Source: Montanilutibacter psychrotolerans (GTDB lineage: Bacteria > Pseudomonadota > Gammaproteobacteria > Xanthomonadales > Xanthomonadaceae). From it: a stretch of 51,323 nt of DNA. Under the pieces are notes generated by a model. The model ran no database searches. It saw only the letters and a list, made by a program, of their open reading frames with translations, and had not been told where the DNA came from. Shown one piece after another: positions 36,710 to 44,751 of the stretch; the stretch's first letter is position 1; each line of letters starts with the position of its first letter. The position numbers and the translations under genes are program-made. The stretch lies in contig NZ_RIBS01000008.1 in assembly GCF_003719825.1 (NCBI RefSeq), positions 1-51,323 on the forward strand, given 5' to 3'.

Positions 36710-38479
36710 TTGTCCGACACCACCCCCGACGCCGGCGATACCGCCGAGAAGCGCGTGCGCAAGCCGCGTGTAAGCAAGGCCGACCCTGCCGCAGCGCCCG
36801 CTGGCCAGGTGGCCGCCGCGCCCGCCGCTGCACAGACCGCTCCCGCACCTGCCCCCGCGGCCCCGCCGCCGGCGATGGCTGGCGCGCCCGCGGCGCCTGC
36901 GCCTGCCGCCCCCGCGCCCGCGCCCTCCCGCGCTCCGTCCCAGCCGCAGGGCCAGGCGTCGGGTTCCGGCGAGTCGCCCCAGGGCGGCAGCCAGGACAAC
37001 GCCGGCGATGCCGGTGGCGCTGAAGGCGGCAACGCCCAGCGCGACCGCAACGAAGGTGAAGGCGGCAACCGCGGCAACAACCGTCGCGAGCGCTTCCGCA
37101 ACCGCCGTGACCGCGAGCGCAACCGTGGTGGCCGCGGCGACGACATGGGCGGCGGCGACGGCAGCAACGAGACGTTCGTGCCGCGCCCGCACCCGCAGGT
37201 ACCGGAAGGCTTCCCGGTGTACTCGCTGGGCGACCTCAAGCGCATGCCCGCACCGAAGCTGCTCGAGATCGCCGACCAGCTCAGCATCCAGGAAGGCGTG
37301 GCCCGCGCCCGCAAGCAGGACGTAATCTTCGCCCTGCTCAAGGTGCTGACCCGCCACGGCGAAGGCGTCGCCGCCGACGGCGTGCTGGAAATCCTGCCGG
37401 ACGGCTTCGGATTCCTGCGCGCGGCCGAGGCGAGCTACCTCGCCGGCCCGGACGACACCTACATCTCGCCCAGCCAGATCCGCCGCTTCAACCTGCGCAC
37501 CGGCGACCACCTGTCGGGCCGCATCCGCTTCCCGAAGGACGGCGAGCGCTATTTCGCGCTGTCGATCGTCGACACCATCAACGGCGAGCCGCTGGAAGCG
37601 TCGAAGAACAAGGTGCTGTTCGAGAACCTGACCGCGCTGTTCCCGCGTCGCAAGTTCAAGCTCGAGCGCGGCGATGGCTCGACCGAGGACATCACCGGCC
37701 GCATCCTCGACCTGATGGCCCCGCAGGGCAAGGGCCAGCGCGCGCTGATCGTCTCGCCGCCGAAGGCCGGCAAGACGATGATGATGCAGCAGATGGCCAC
37801 GGCCATCACCTACAACCACCCGGACGTGCACCTGATCGTGCTGCTGATCGACGAGCGGCCCGAGGAAGTCACCGACATGCAGCGCACCGTGCGCGGCGAG
37901 GTCATCTCCTCGACCTTCGACGAGCCGGCCGGCCGCCACGTGCAGGTCGCCGAAATGGTGATCGAGCGCGCCAAGCGCCTGGTCGAGCACAAGAAGGACG
38001 TGGTGATCCTGCTCGACTCGATCACCCGCCTCGCGCGCGCCTACAACAACGTGGTGCCCAGCTCGGGCAAGGTGCTGTCGGGCGGCGTCGACGCCAATGC
38101 ACTGCACCGTCCGAAGCGCTTCTTCGGTGCCGCGCGCAATGTCGAGGAAGGCGGCTCGCTGACCATCATCGCCACCGCGCTGATCGACACCGGCAGCAAG
38201 ATGGACGAGGTGATCTACGAGGAGTTCAAGGGCACCGGCAACTCCGAGGTCCACCTCAATCGCCGCATCGCCGAGAAGCGCGTCTACCCGGCGATCGACA
38301 TCAACCGCTCCGGCACCCGCCGCGAGGACTACCTGATCGAGCCCGAGCTACTGCAGAAGATCTGGATCCTGCGCAAGCTGCTGCACGGCATGGACGAAAT
38401 CGGCGCGATGGAGTTCCTGCTGGACAAGATGAAGAACTCCAAGTCCAACGACGAGTTCTTCAGCTCGATGAAGCGCTGA
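36710..38479 (+). CDS. rho: Transcription termination factor Rho with long N-terminal extension
   Basis: This encodes 589 residues. TTG 36710 ([13 protein letters not shown]) is chosen because a GAGGA site lies 7 bases upstream and the sequence after it resembles Xanthomonas Rho; an earlier in-frame TTG at 36644 lacks such support. Residues of about 1-170 are low complexity: Ala/Pro-rich (roughly 20-90), then Gly/Asn/Arg/Asp-rich (roughly 95-160). The core begins with [18 protein letters not shown], followed by the RNA-binding domain ([15 protein letters not shown] type) and the ATPase with SPPKAGKT (Lys355, equivalent to E. coli Lys181). The extension of about 170 residues accounts for the extra length. 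It stops RNA synthesis by translocating along RNA with ATP. Confidence 0.95.
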   Translation: MSDTTPDAGDTAEKRVRKPRVSKADPAAAPAGQVAAAPAAAQTAPAPAPAAPPPAMAGAPAAPAPAAPAPAPSRAPSQPQGQASGSGESPQGGSQDNAGDAGGAEGGNAQRDRNEGEGGNRGNNRRERFRNRRDRERNRGGRGDDMGGGDGSNETFVPRPHPQVPEGFPVYSLGDLKRMPAPKLLEIADQLSIQEGVARARKQDVIFALLKVLTRHGEGVAADGVLEILPDGFGFLRAAEASYLAGPDDTYISPSQIRRFNLRTGDHLSGRIRFPKDGERYFALSIVDTINGEPLEASKNKVLFENLTALFPRRKFKLERGDGSTEDITGRILDLMAPQGKGQRALIVSPPKAGKTMMMQQMATAITYNHPDVHLIVLLIDERPEEVTDMQRTVRGEVISSTFDEPAGRHVQVAEMVIERAKRLVEHKKDVVILLDSITRLARAYNNVVPSSGKVLSGGVDANALHRPKRFFGAARNVEEGGSLTIIATALIDTGSKMDEVIYEEFKGTGNSEVHLNRRIAEKRVYPAIDINRSGTRREDYLIEPELLQKIWILRKLLHGMDEIGAMEFLLDKMKNSKSNDEFFSSMKR

Positions 38480-38514
38480 GTACGAAAGATCCTACCCGCT
38501 GAGGTAGGACCAGA

Positions 38515-38570
38515 AGCCCTGCTGGGGCAGGCCTTGATCTTCAAGGCCCTTCAACCAGCGGGGCTTTTTT
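38515..38570 (+). terminator. Intrinsic terminator of rho
   Basis: Arms AGCCCTGCTGG and CCAGCGGGGCT pair over 11 positions with one G-T pair and enclose a smaller inner hairpin. A run of six T follows. A further small hairpin lies just upstream at 38490-38509. This is the best intrinsic terminator in the window. Confidence 0.85.
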
Positions 38571-38587
38571 GTGCGTGAAGGAAGGAC

Positions 38588-38615
38588 AGCAACCCCGGCC
38601 GAAGCCGGGGTTGCT
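38588..38615. terminator. Strong 12-bp hairpin between rho and the subtilase gene
   Basis: Perfect 12-bp arms (AGCAACCCCGGC and its complement) are closed by a CGAA loop (TTCG on the minus strand, an extra-stable tetraloop). It lies about 105 bp beyond the stop of the minus-strand protease gene. The upper part of the same hairpin sequence recurs upstream of that gene at 40958-40977. Confidence 0.6.
38595..38614. repeat. 20-bp sequence repeated on both sides of the subtilase gene (copy 1)
   Basis: The 20 bases here are identical to 40958-40977. This copy is part of the perfect hairpin; the other has lost part of the pairing on one arm. Both copies lie outside the protease gene, in the same orientation. 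Confidence 0.75.
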
Positions 38616-38721
38616 GCGGTGCTGCGGTGCTGCGTTATTGCGCTGATGCGTTGCGTTGCTGAGTTTCGTTGTTCCGAAACGTCCGAGCTTCGCCGACCGC
38701 GGACGGTCGGCGATACCCGGA

Positions 38722-40908
38722 TCAGAACGTGATGCTCCAGCTGTCGATCTTGCCGACATCGCCCGGGCCGGCGTCGTTGACGCGCAGCTTCCACGTGCCG
38801 TTCAACGCCTCGGTCGAGAGGTTCAGCGTGACCGTCTTGTTGATGTCGTCGGTGGCGCCGCCGCTACGGTTGTGGATGTTGTAGAGGCTGCCATCGGGTG
38901 CCACCAGATCGACCTTCAGATCCCCCTGGAAGCTGTGCACGATCGCGACCGTCACCGAGGCATTGGTCGGAGCGTTGTCGCTGCGGCCGGACACGGTGAT
39001 CGGGCTGTCGACGGTGACGCCGTCGCTGATGGTGTAGTCGGCAGCGTTGCTGTAGGTCTGCGTGCCACCGGTGCCGGCGGTGTAGCTGCCGGTCAGGCTG
39101 GCACCGGAGAACGCGCTGTAGCCCTTCACCAGCACGTGGTAGGTGCCGGCCTGGGCCACGGCCACGGTGCAGGTTTCGGCGTTGGCGCCGCCTTCGGACT
39201 TGCAGGCGAAGCTGGAGGTGGTCGGCTGCGAACCAAGCTGCGCGTAAAGGTCCAGATCGCCGGTGCCGCCGCTGGTGACGAACTTCAGGTTGGTCGCACC
39301 AGCCGGCACGACAAGCGTGAAGTACTGGCTGCTGCCCGCCGCACCGGACAGCCCGGTCTTGGCGACGCCATTGGTCAGCACGGTGCCGCCGCTGGACGCG
39401 ACCGTGACCGAGGCGGTCTTGGTGTGGGTGGCGCCGTCGTCGTCGGTGACCTTCAGGGTGACGGTGTAGGTGCCGGCCGCGGTGTAGGTCTTCTTCGGAC
39501 TGGGGGCGGCGGAGGTGGTGCCGTCGCCGAAGGTCCACAGATGCGACGCAATGTTGCCGTCGCTGTCGGTGGAGCTGTCGGTGAACTGCACAACCAGGCC
39601 GTTCACGCTCGAGCTGAAGTTCGCCACCGGCGCCACGTTGCCCGGCGGATTGCCGCCACCTGCAAAGATGGAGTACAGCAGCCGGTTCGGCGAACCCACG
39701 CCTTGGTTCGTGACCTTGTTGGGAGTGGAACTGTTGATGAGCGCCTGCGCCACTTCCGCCTGGGTGGCCAGCGGGTGCACCGCCAGGTAAAGCGCGGCAG
39801 CGCCGGCAACGGCCGGTGCGGCCATCGACGTACCGCTCATGGAGGTGCTCGCCTGCGAACCCGTGCGCGAGGCCGACGTGATGTTGTCACCCGGCGCGAA
39901 GATGTCCAGGCAAGCACCATAGTTGGAACCTTGCGCCGGGAGTGCCCCCCAATCCGCCGTATCGGGGCGCCTGTCGTTGCTCATGGTGGCGCCCACCGTG
40001 ATCGCGGCAGGCAGGCGCGCGGGCGAATTCAGGCAGGCATCGCCATTGTTGTTGCCCGCGGCAATGACGGTGATCACGCCCGAGTCGATCATGGCCTGCA
40101 CGGCATCGTCCTCGGCCTGGTCGGCGGGACCGCCGAGGCTCATGTTGACCACGGCCGGCTTGACGTGGTTTTCCGTGACCCAGTCGATGCCAGCGAGGAT
40201 CTTGTCGCCGGTCGTTGTACGGCCACAACCGAACACCCGCACCGGGTGCACGGTCACGCCCTTCGCCACGCCCCACCGGGTGCCGCCGACGGTGCCGGCC
40301 ACGTGGGTGCCATGCCCCTGGCAGTCTTCGGTGCCGCGACCGTCCAGCTCGGAGGTGAAGCCCGCGCCCAGACGCCCGGTGAACTCGGTGTGGTCGGCCC
40401 GGATACCCGTATCGATGACGTAGGCATGCACGCCGGCAGCGGTGGTGTCGTAGGTGTACGAGCCGGAGAGCGGAAGGTCGCGCTGGTCGATGCGATCCAG
40501 GCTCCAGACGGCATTGGCCTGGGTGTCGAACAGTTGGACGATGCCGTTCTCTTGGACATAGGCGACGCGATTGTCGGCGAGCAGGCGCGCCAGCGCCTTG
40601 TCGTCGGCCTTGACCACGAAGCCACGCAGGGCCTTCTTGTAGGTGCGCAGCAGCCTGCCGTTGTGTGAACGGGCCATCTGCTGGGCGATGGTGGCCACCG
40701 GCGAGCGCCTCACGCCGCCCATCAGGCTCACTTCGCCCGTCAGGCTGGCCGCCTCCTTCTTGAGGACGACGATGTACTCGCCCGCGACCGGGCGATCGAC
40801 GGTCTTCAGCTCTGCGGCATGGGCAGACACTGCGCTCATGCCGAGCAATACCGCGCTGGCCAGGGCGGACATGTGCAGTTTTACTGCTTGCTTGCGTGTG
40901 TTGGACAT
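38722..40908 (-). CDS. Secreted subtilisin-like serine protease (S8) with PKD, PPC and P-type C-terminal domains
   Basis: This encodes 728 residues started at MSNTRKQAV, with an AGGA site upstream. A signal peptide ends near SAHA (about 31). An I9-type propeptide follows (EYIVVLKK, LRGFVVKADDKAL). The S8 catalytic domain has Asp166 (VIDTGIRADH), His199 (GHGTHVAG) and Ser361 (GTSMAAP). After it come a PKD domain (VQFTDSSTDSDGNIASHLW), a prepeptidase C-terminal domain (DLDLYAQLGSQP), and a last proprotein-convertase-like beta domain (VAIVHSFQGDLKVDLVAPDG) ending SWSITF. This suits a type II-secreted extracellular protease of a predatory, lytic bacterium. It is transcribed alone. Confidence 0.94.
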   Translation of the reverse strand: MSNTRKQAVKLHMSALASAVLLGMSAVSAHAAELKTVDRPVAGEYIVVLKKEAASLTGEVSLMGGVRRSPVATIAQQMARSHNGRLLRTYKKALRGFVVKADDKALARLLADNRVAYVQENGIVQLFDTQANAVWSLDRIDQRDLPLSGSYTYDTTAAGVHAYVIDTGIRADHTEFTGRLGAGFTSELDGRGTEDCQGHGTHVAGTVGGTRWGVAKGVTVHPVRVFGCGRTTTGDKILAGIDWVTENHVKPAVVNMSLGGPADQAEDDAVQAMIDSGVITVIAAGNNNGDACLNSPARLPAAITVGATMSNDRRPDTADWGALPAQGSNYGACLDIFAPGDNITSASRTGSQASTSMSGTSMAAPAVAGAAALYLAVHPLATQAEVAQALINSSTPNKVTNQGVGSPNRLLYSIFAGGGNPPGNVAPVANFSSSVNGLVVQFTDSSTDSDGNIASHLWTFGDGTTSAAPSPKKTYTAAGTYTVTLKVTDDDGATHTKTASVTVASSGGTVLTNGVAKTGLSGAAGSSQYFTLVVPAGATNLKFVTSGGTGDLDLYAQLGSQPTTSSFACKSEGGANAETCTVAVAQAGTYHVLVKGYSAFSGASLTGSYTAGTGGTQTYSNAADYTISDGVTVDSPITVSGRSDNAPTNASVTVAIVHSFQGDLKVDLVAPDGSLYNIHNRSGGATDDINKTVTLNLSTEALNGTWKLRVNDAGPGDVGKIDSWSITF

Positions 40909-40957
40909 TTGGAATTCCTGCTCGAAAGTCTTGACTTGATGGATGCCTGCCACGATT

Positions 40958-40977
40958 CCGGCCGAAGCCGGGGTTGC
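40958..40977. repeat. 20-bp sequence repeated on both sides of the subtilase gene (copy 2)
   Basis: Identical to 38595-38614 over 20 bases. It lies 50 bp upstream of the protease start codon, within its probable leader. It can still form a shorter GCCGG/CCGGC stem. Confidence 0.75.
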
Positions 40978-41055
40978 CGCAAGAACCCCCTATCTGACTG
41001 AGTGAAAGGCCCGGAAGGAGCGAAACAGCGAGCCTGGCGATGCCGTGCGCTCAGC

Positions 41056-41088
41056 GACGGCGCGTCACATTTAGGTGATCGCGCCGTC
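41056..41088. promoter_or_regulatory. Long inverted repeat in the subtilase upstream region
   Basis: Arms GACGGCGCG and CGCGCCGTC are perfect, and an inner TCAC/GTGA pair extends the stem to 13 bp with a single unpaired base and an ATTTAG loop. It is about 150 bp upstream of the protease ATG, next to an AT-rich stretch. It may be an operator, a leader structure or a terminator; no gene ends into it. Confidence 0.45.
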
Positions 41089-41450
41089 ACGAACTTCTTT
41101 CGAGAGATCACTTTTTTCTCATTTGTCGCCCAATGGCTGATGCCGGGCGAACTTTTCTCGTGAGTCGGGCCACTGGCTGCTCGCTGCGCAGCAAGGGCCA
41201 TCGGGTATCGACCCGAGTGTCGATGGCGAGGATTGCCGACGATCGGCGCGCGCGCGCGCCGGCGCGCCGCAGCCATCCCGTCGCGTATGGAAGGTGGCGG
41301 GGACCTGTCGACCCGTTCTGCCCGGCCTGGGAGCGCTACGTCAGCACCGGCGTTGTGTTGGCGGATCTCTGCTCAAGGTCGCGCATGATCCGGGCGCCTT
41401 CCGGCTTCCCTGCCGCGCCCGGTGCCGCCTGCATGGCGGCGCGGTCACCA

Positions 41451-41469
41451 CGCCCCGCCGTGCGGGGCG
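41451..41469 (-). terminator. Hairpin after the diguanylate cyclase gene
   Basis: Perfect 8-bp arms CGCCCCGC and GCGGGGCG enclose a 3-base loop, 3 bp beyond the minus-strand stop codon. There is no T-run on the minus strand. Confidence 0.55.
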
Positions 41470-41472
41470 TCT

Positions 41473-42555
41473 TCATTTCGGGGGCGGCCTGCGCGATGCG
41501 GGCGACGCCGGTCGCAGCGGAAAGCGGCGCGGCTTCATGCGGTAGGCGGTGGGCGGTGGTTCTTCGGCGGGCGCCGGGTCGTCGGCCACCACCACCTGGT
41601 CGCGGCCGCGTTGCTTGGCCTGGTACATCGCCGCGTCCGCGCGCGCCATCCATTGCGCGACATCCTCACCGGCGGCCAGCGTGGCCGCACCGATCGACAC
41701 GGTGACGCGTTCGTTGCCGCAGCGCAGTTGCTCGGCGACGCTGGCGCGCAGGAACTCGGAAACCGTGCGCAACGCCCGGCGATCGACGCCCGGCAGCACC
41801 AGCACGAACTCCTCGCCGCCGTAACGGAAAAACCGGTCGCCCTTGCGCGTGGCGCGTATCACCAGCCCTGCGAAATCGACCAGCACGCGGTCCCCGGCTT
41901 CGTGGCCGTAGGCATCGTTGATGTGCTTGAAGTAGTCCAGGTCGAGCACCGCCAGGCCGACCGGCAATTGCTGCCGCCGGCTGGCCTCGATCGCGATCGG
42001 CAACTCGCGCTCCATCGCCCGGCGGTTGTGCGCGCCGGTCAGTGGATCGTGTTCGGCCAGGCTCTCCAGTTGCCGCCGCTGCAGTCCGGCGCGGTAGGCG
42101 AACGCGAACGCGAATCCCGCGCAAACCGTCGCGGTGACGGCGAACATCGCGCGCTCGAGCACGTTGGCGAACGCCCCGCCGTGCACGATCAGGAAGCCGA
42201 TGATCAGCAACGACGCCAGCGTCGCCCGGCGGCGCTCCAGCAGCAGGAAGTTGCCGATCAGCGCCACGTAGGCCCACAGCACGCCGGGCAGTCCCAGCAC
42301 CATGCCGACCACGACGCAGCCCAGCGAGTTGGTGGCTGCCACCAGCAGCGCCGCGCGCGCGATGCTGCCGCCGCGCCAGATGTGCACCAGCGCCAGGCAG
42401 ATGCACAGCATGATCACCGAGTCGATCGCGAACGCCAGCCATTGCCCGTCCGCGAGGCGGAACAGCATGAACGGTGCAAGCCCGAACAGGGTGATCGACC
42501 CCAGCGCCATCAGGATCGCGAAGTCGAAGTCCGTGCGTAACCTCTGGAACGACAT
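41473..42555 (-). CDS. Membrane-bound diguanylate cyclase (GGDEF)
   Basis: This encodes 360 residues started at MSFQRLRTDF. Six hydrophobic segments fill residues of about 15-175. The GGDEF domain follows (about 185-335): DPLTGAHNRRAM, DLDYFKHINDAYGHEAGD, RYGGEEFVLVLPG. The active-site loop is GGEEF, so it should make cyclic di-GMP from two GTP. An RKGD motif five residues before it is the RxxD inhibitory site, so product feedback is expected. The C-terminus is a short Pro/Arg-rich tail. The sensed signal is unknown. Confidence 0.93.
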   Translation of the reverse strand: MSFQRLRTDFDFAILMALGSITLFGLAPFMLFRLADGQWLAFAIDSVIMLCICLALVHIWRGGSIARAALLVAATNSLGCVVVGMVLGLPGVLWAYVALIGNFLLLERRRATLASLLIIGFLIVHGGAFANVLERAMFAVTATVCAGFAFAFAYRAGLQRRQLESLAEHDPLTGAHNRRAMERELPIAIEASRRQQLPVGLAVLDLDYFKHINDAYGHEAGDRVLVDFAGLVIRATRKGDRFFRYGGEEFVLVLPGVDRRALRTVSEFLRASVAEQLRCGNERVTVSIGAATLAAGEDVAQWMARADAAMYQAKQRGRDQVVVADDPAPAEEPPPTAYRMKPRRFPLRPASPASRRPPPK

Positions 42556-42891
42556 CCGTGGCCCTGCCGGCGAAGCCGACCACCATGGAATCAGGCCGGG
42601 GGACGTGGCGCAAGCACCGTATGTGTGCCTTCGCATGCAGATTTCCGTTCTCTGGGGCCGGCCCGTGCCCGCCCGGGCGGTGCCGGGTCAACCGCCGCTG
42701 GGACCATACGGCACCGCACCGATGGGCAGGTCGGGCCAGGTTGCCCGGGTCCGGTTGGGCGACAGGCTCGGCGATTCGGGCGAAGCCGTTTCAGCGGACC
42801 GACTGCGGCTGGGCGATTGCGGCGGGCGGCCTTTAGACTTGCCGTTCAGCGACGATCGCGTGGCTGGCGATCATCACCATGGAGACGATGC
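42556..42891. other. Divergent intergenic region between the diguanylate cyclase and antiporter genes
   Basis: These 336 bp hold no convincing gene. They contain a 12-bp perfect palindrome (CCGCCCGGGCGG, 42669-42680) and an inverted repeat GATCGC/GCGATC with a 7-base loop (42854-42872) just before the antiporter ribosome site. Both promoters should lie here; no clear -35/-10 pair is visible. Confidence 0.55.
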
Positions 42892-44712
42892 ATGCACGGC
42901 GGCGGACTGGAACTGGCACTGGTGTTCCTGCTTGCGGCGGTGGTCGCGGTGCCGGTGTTCCGGCGATTCGGACTCGGCGCAGTGCTGGGCTACCTCGCCG
43001 CCGGCGTCGCGCTCGGCCCGTTTGGCTGGAAGGTGATCCGCAACGCCGAGCCGGTACTGGCCGCGTCGGAAATCGGCGTGGTGATGATGCTGTTCGTGAT
43101 CGGCCTGGAACTGTCGCCGGCACGCCTGCGCGTGATGCGCCGTCCGATCTTCGGTGCCGGCGGTGCGCAGGTGCTGCTCAGCGGTCTGGCGCTGGGCGCA
43201 CTGGCGCTGGGCATCGGCGACCTGCACTGGAAGCCGGCGCTGGTGGTCGGTTTCGGGCTGGCGTTGTCGTCCACGGCCGTCGGCCTGCAATTGCTGTCCG
43301 AACGCAAATCCCTGACCAGCGAACACGGCCGGCTGGCGTTCGCGATCCTGCTGTTCCAGGACCTCGCGGCCATTCCGTTGCTGGCGGCGATCCCGCTGCT
43401 GGGCAAGGCGGCCGCCACCGGCGATGGCCTGGGCTGGAGCGAGGTGTTCCGCGCGATCGGTGCCATCGCCGTGGTCGTGGTCGGCGGGCGCTTCGCGCTG
43501 CGCCACTTGCTGCGCGTGGTGGCGCGCACGCGCATGCCCGAGGTGTTCACGGGCGCGGCACTGCTGACCGTGCTCGGCGCGGCGTGGATCATGCAGGGCG
43601 CGGGCCTGTCGGCCGGCCTGGGCGCTTTCCTGGCCGGCGTGCTGCTGGCCGATTCGGAGTTCCGCCACGAGCTCGAATCGCAGATCGACCCGTTCAAGGG
43701 TCTGCTGCTGGGCCTGTTCTTCATGGCCGTGGGCATGAGCATCGACCTCAAGCGCGTGCTCGCCGAGCCCGAGCTGATCGCCTGCGCGGTGGCGGTGCTG
43801 ATGGCGGTGAAGTTCGCGATCCTGTTCGCGGTCGGGCTGCGCCCGGGGCGCCTGGACCGGCGCGAAGCCTTGCAGCTGGCCAGCGTGCTCGCGCTGGGAG
43901 GCGAGTTCGCGTTCGTGGTGTTTGGCGAAGCCAAGAAGGCGCAACTGATCGATGCGATCCTGCGCGACCGGCTGGTCGCGGTGGTGGGCGTGTCGATGGC
44001 GCTGACGCCGCTGCTGCTGATCGCGGTGTACCGCCTGCTTGCCGCCAATCCGTCGCCCAAGCCCAAGCGCGAGTTCGACACCATCCCCGACCAGAACCCG
44101 CAGGTGCTGATCGCCGGCTTCGGCCGGTTCGGTCAGATCGTCGCGCGTCTGCTGGTGGCGCAGAAGACGCCGTTCATCGCCATCGAGAACAGCGCCGAGC
44201 AGGTCGACTTCATGCGCCGCTTCGGCAATCCGATCTACTACGGCGACCCGGCGCGGCCCGAGCTGCTGCGCTCGGCCGGCGCCGAACACGTCCGGGTGTT
44301 CGTGGTGGCGATCGACAAGGTCGACGAGAACCTGCGCACCGTGCGTACGATCCGTCGCCTGTACCCGGCGGCCACGGTGTTCGCGCGGGCCCGCGACCGC
44401 CGCCACGCCTGGGCGCTGATGGACCTGGGCGCGCGCGCGATGCGCGAGACCTTCTTCACCAGCCTCAAGCTGGGCGAAGAGGTGCTGGTCGAACTGGGCC
44501 TCTCGCCCGAGCAGGCACGCGACCACGCTGAGCGCTTCCGCGAACACGATTCCAAACTGCTCAATCGCCAGTACCTCGTGCACGACGACGAGGATGCGCT
44601 GATGCAGAGCTCGCAGGACGCGCGCGTCGAGCTGGAACAACTGTTCGAGGCCGACCGCGGCGAAGGCGTGCTGGGCGACGAGAACGAGGGCGCCTCGCAT
44701 CCGACGCCCTGA
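42892..44712 (+). CDS. CPA2-family cation:proton antiporter with TrkA-N domain (KefB/KefC type)
   Basis: This encodes 606 residues started at MHGGGLELAL with a GGAGA site upstream. Residues of about 1-385 form a twelve- to thirteen-helix CPA2 antiporter (LGYLAAGVALGPFG, LFVIGLELSP, FLAGVLLADSEFRHE, FFMAVGMSIDL). Residues of about 405-530 are a RCK/TrkA-N nucleotide-binding domain (VLIAGFGRFGQIVARLL, ENSAEQVDFMRRFG). The acidic C-terminal tail is typical of Kef proteins. It probably exchanges K+ for H+ across the inner membrane, gated by nucleotide or glutathione adducts. No KefF/KefG partner gene adjoins it, so KefB and KefC cannot be told apart. Confidence 0.92.
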   Translation: MHGGGLELALVFLLAAVVAVPVFRRFGLGAVLGYLAAGVALGPFGWKVIRNAEPVLAASEIGVVMMLFVIGLELSPARLRVMRRPIFGAGGAQVLLSGLALGALALGIGDLHWKPALVVGFGLALSSTAVGLQLLSERKSLTSEHGRLAFAILLFQDLAAIPLLAAIPLLGKAAATGDGLGWSEVFRAIGAIAVVVVGGRFALRHLLRVVARTRMPEVFTGAALLTVLGAAWIMQGAGLSAGLGAFLAGVLLADSEFRHELESQIDPFKGLLLGLFFMAVGMSIDLKRVLAEPELIACAVAVLMAVKFAILFAVGLRPGRLDRREALQLASVLALGGEFAFVVFGEAKKAQLIDAILRDRLVAVVGVSMALTPLLLIAVYRLLAANPSPKPKREFDTIPDQNPQVLIAGFGRFGQIVARLLVAQKTPFIAIENSAEQVDFMRRFGNPIYYGDPARPELLRSAGAEHVRVFVVAIDKVDENLRTVRTIRRLYPAATVFARARDRRHAWALMDLGARAMRETFFTSLKLGEEVLVELGLSPEQARDHAERFREHDSKLLNRQYLVHDDEDALMQSSQDARVELEQLFEADRGEGVLGDENEGASHPTP

Positions 44713-44751
44713 GGCCGCCGGCAACGCCGACGACCCGATGGGTCCGCGCGC

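Larger units (their letters stand above)
40909..41472. other. Long intergenic region upstream of the subtilase gene
   Basis: These 564 bp hold no convincing gene. They contain the second copy of the 20-bp flanking repeat (40958-40977), a long imperfect hairpin (41056-41088), an AT-rich stretch with a T6 run (about 41092-41125) that is the most promoter-like part, and a hairpin at 41451-41469 that closes the diguanylate cyclase gene. Confidence 0.6.

Noticed and set aside
38616-38660. Short GCTGCG/GTTGCG iterations after the hairpin, considered as a CRISPR-like or satellite array
   Set aside because: The units are irregular, only a few bases long and without spacers of constant length; they look like simple-sequence noise.
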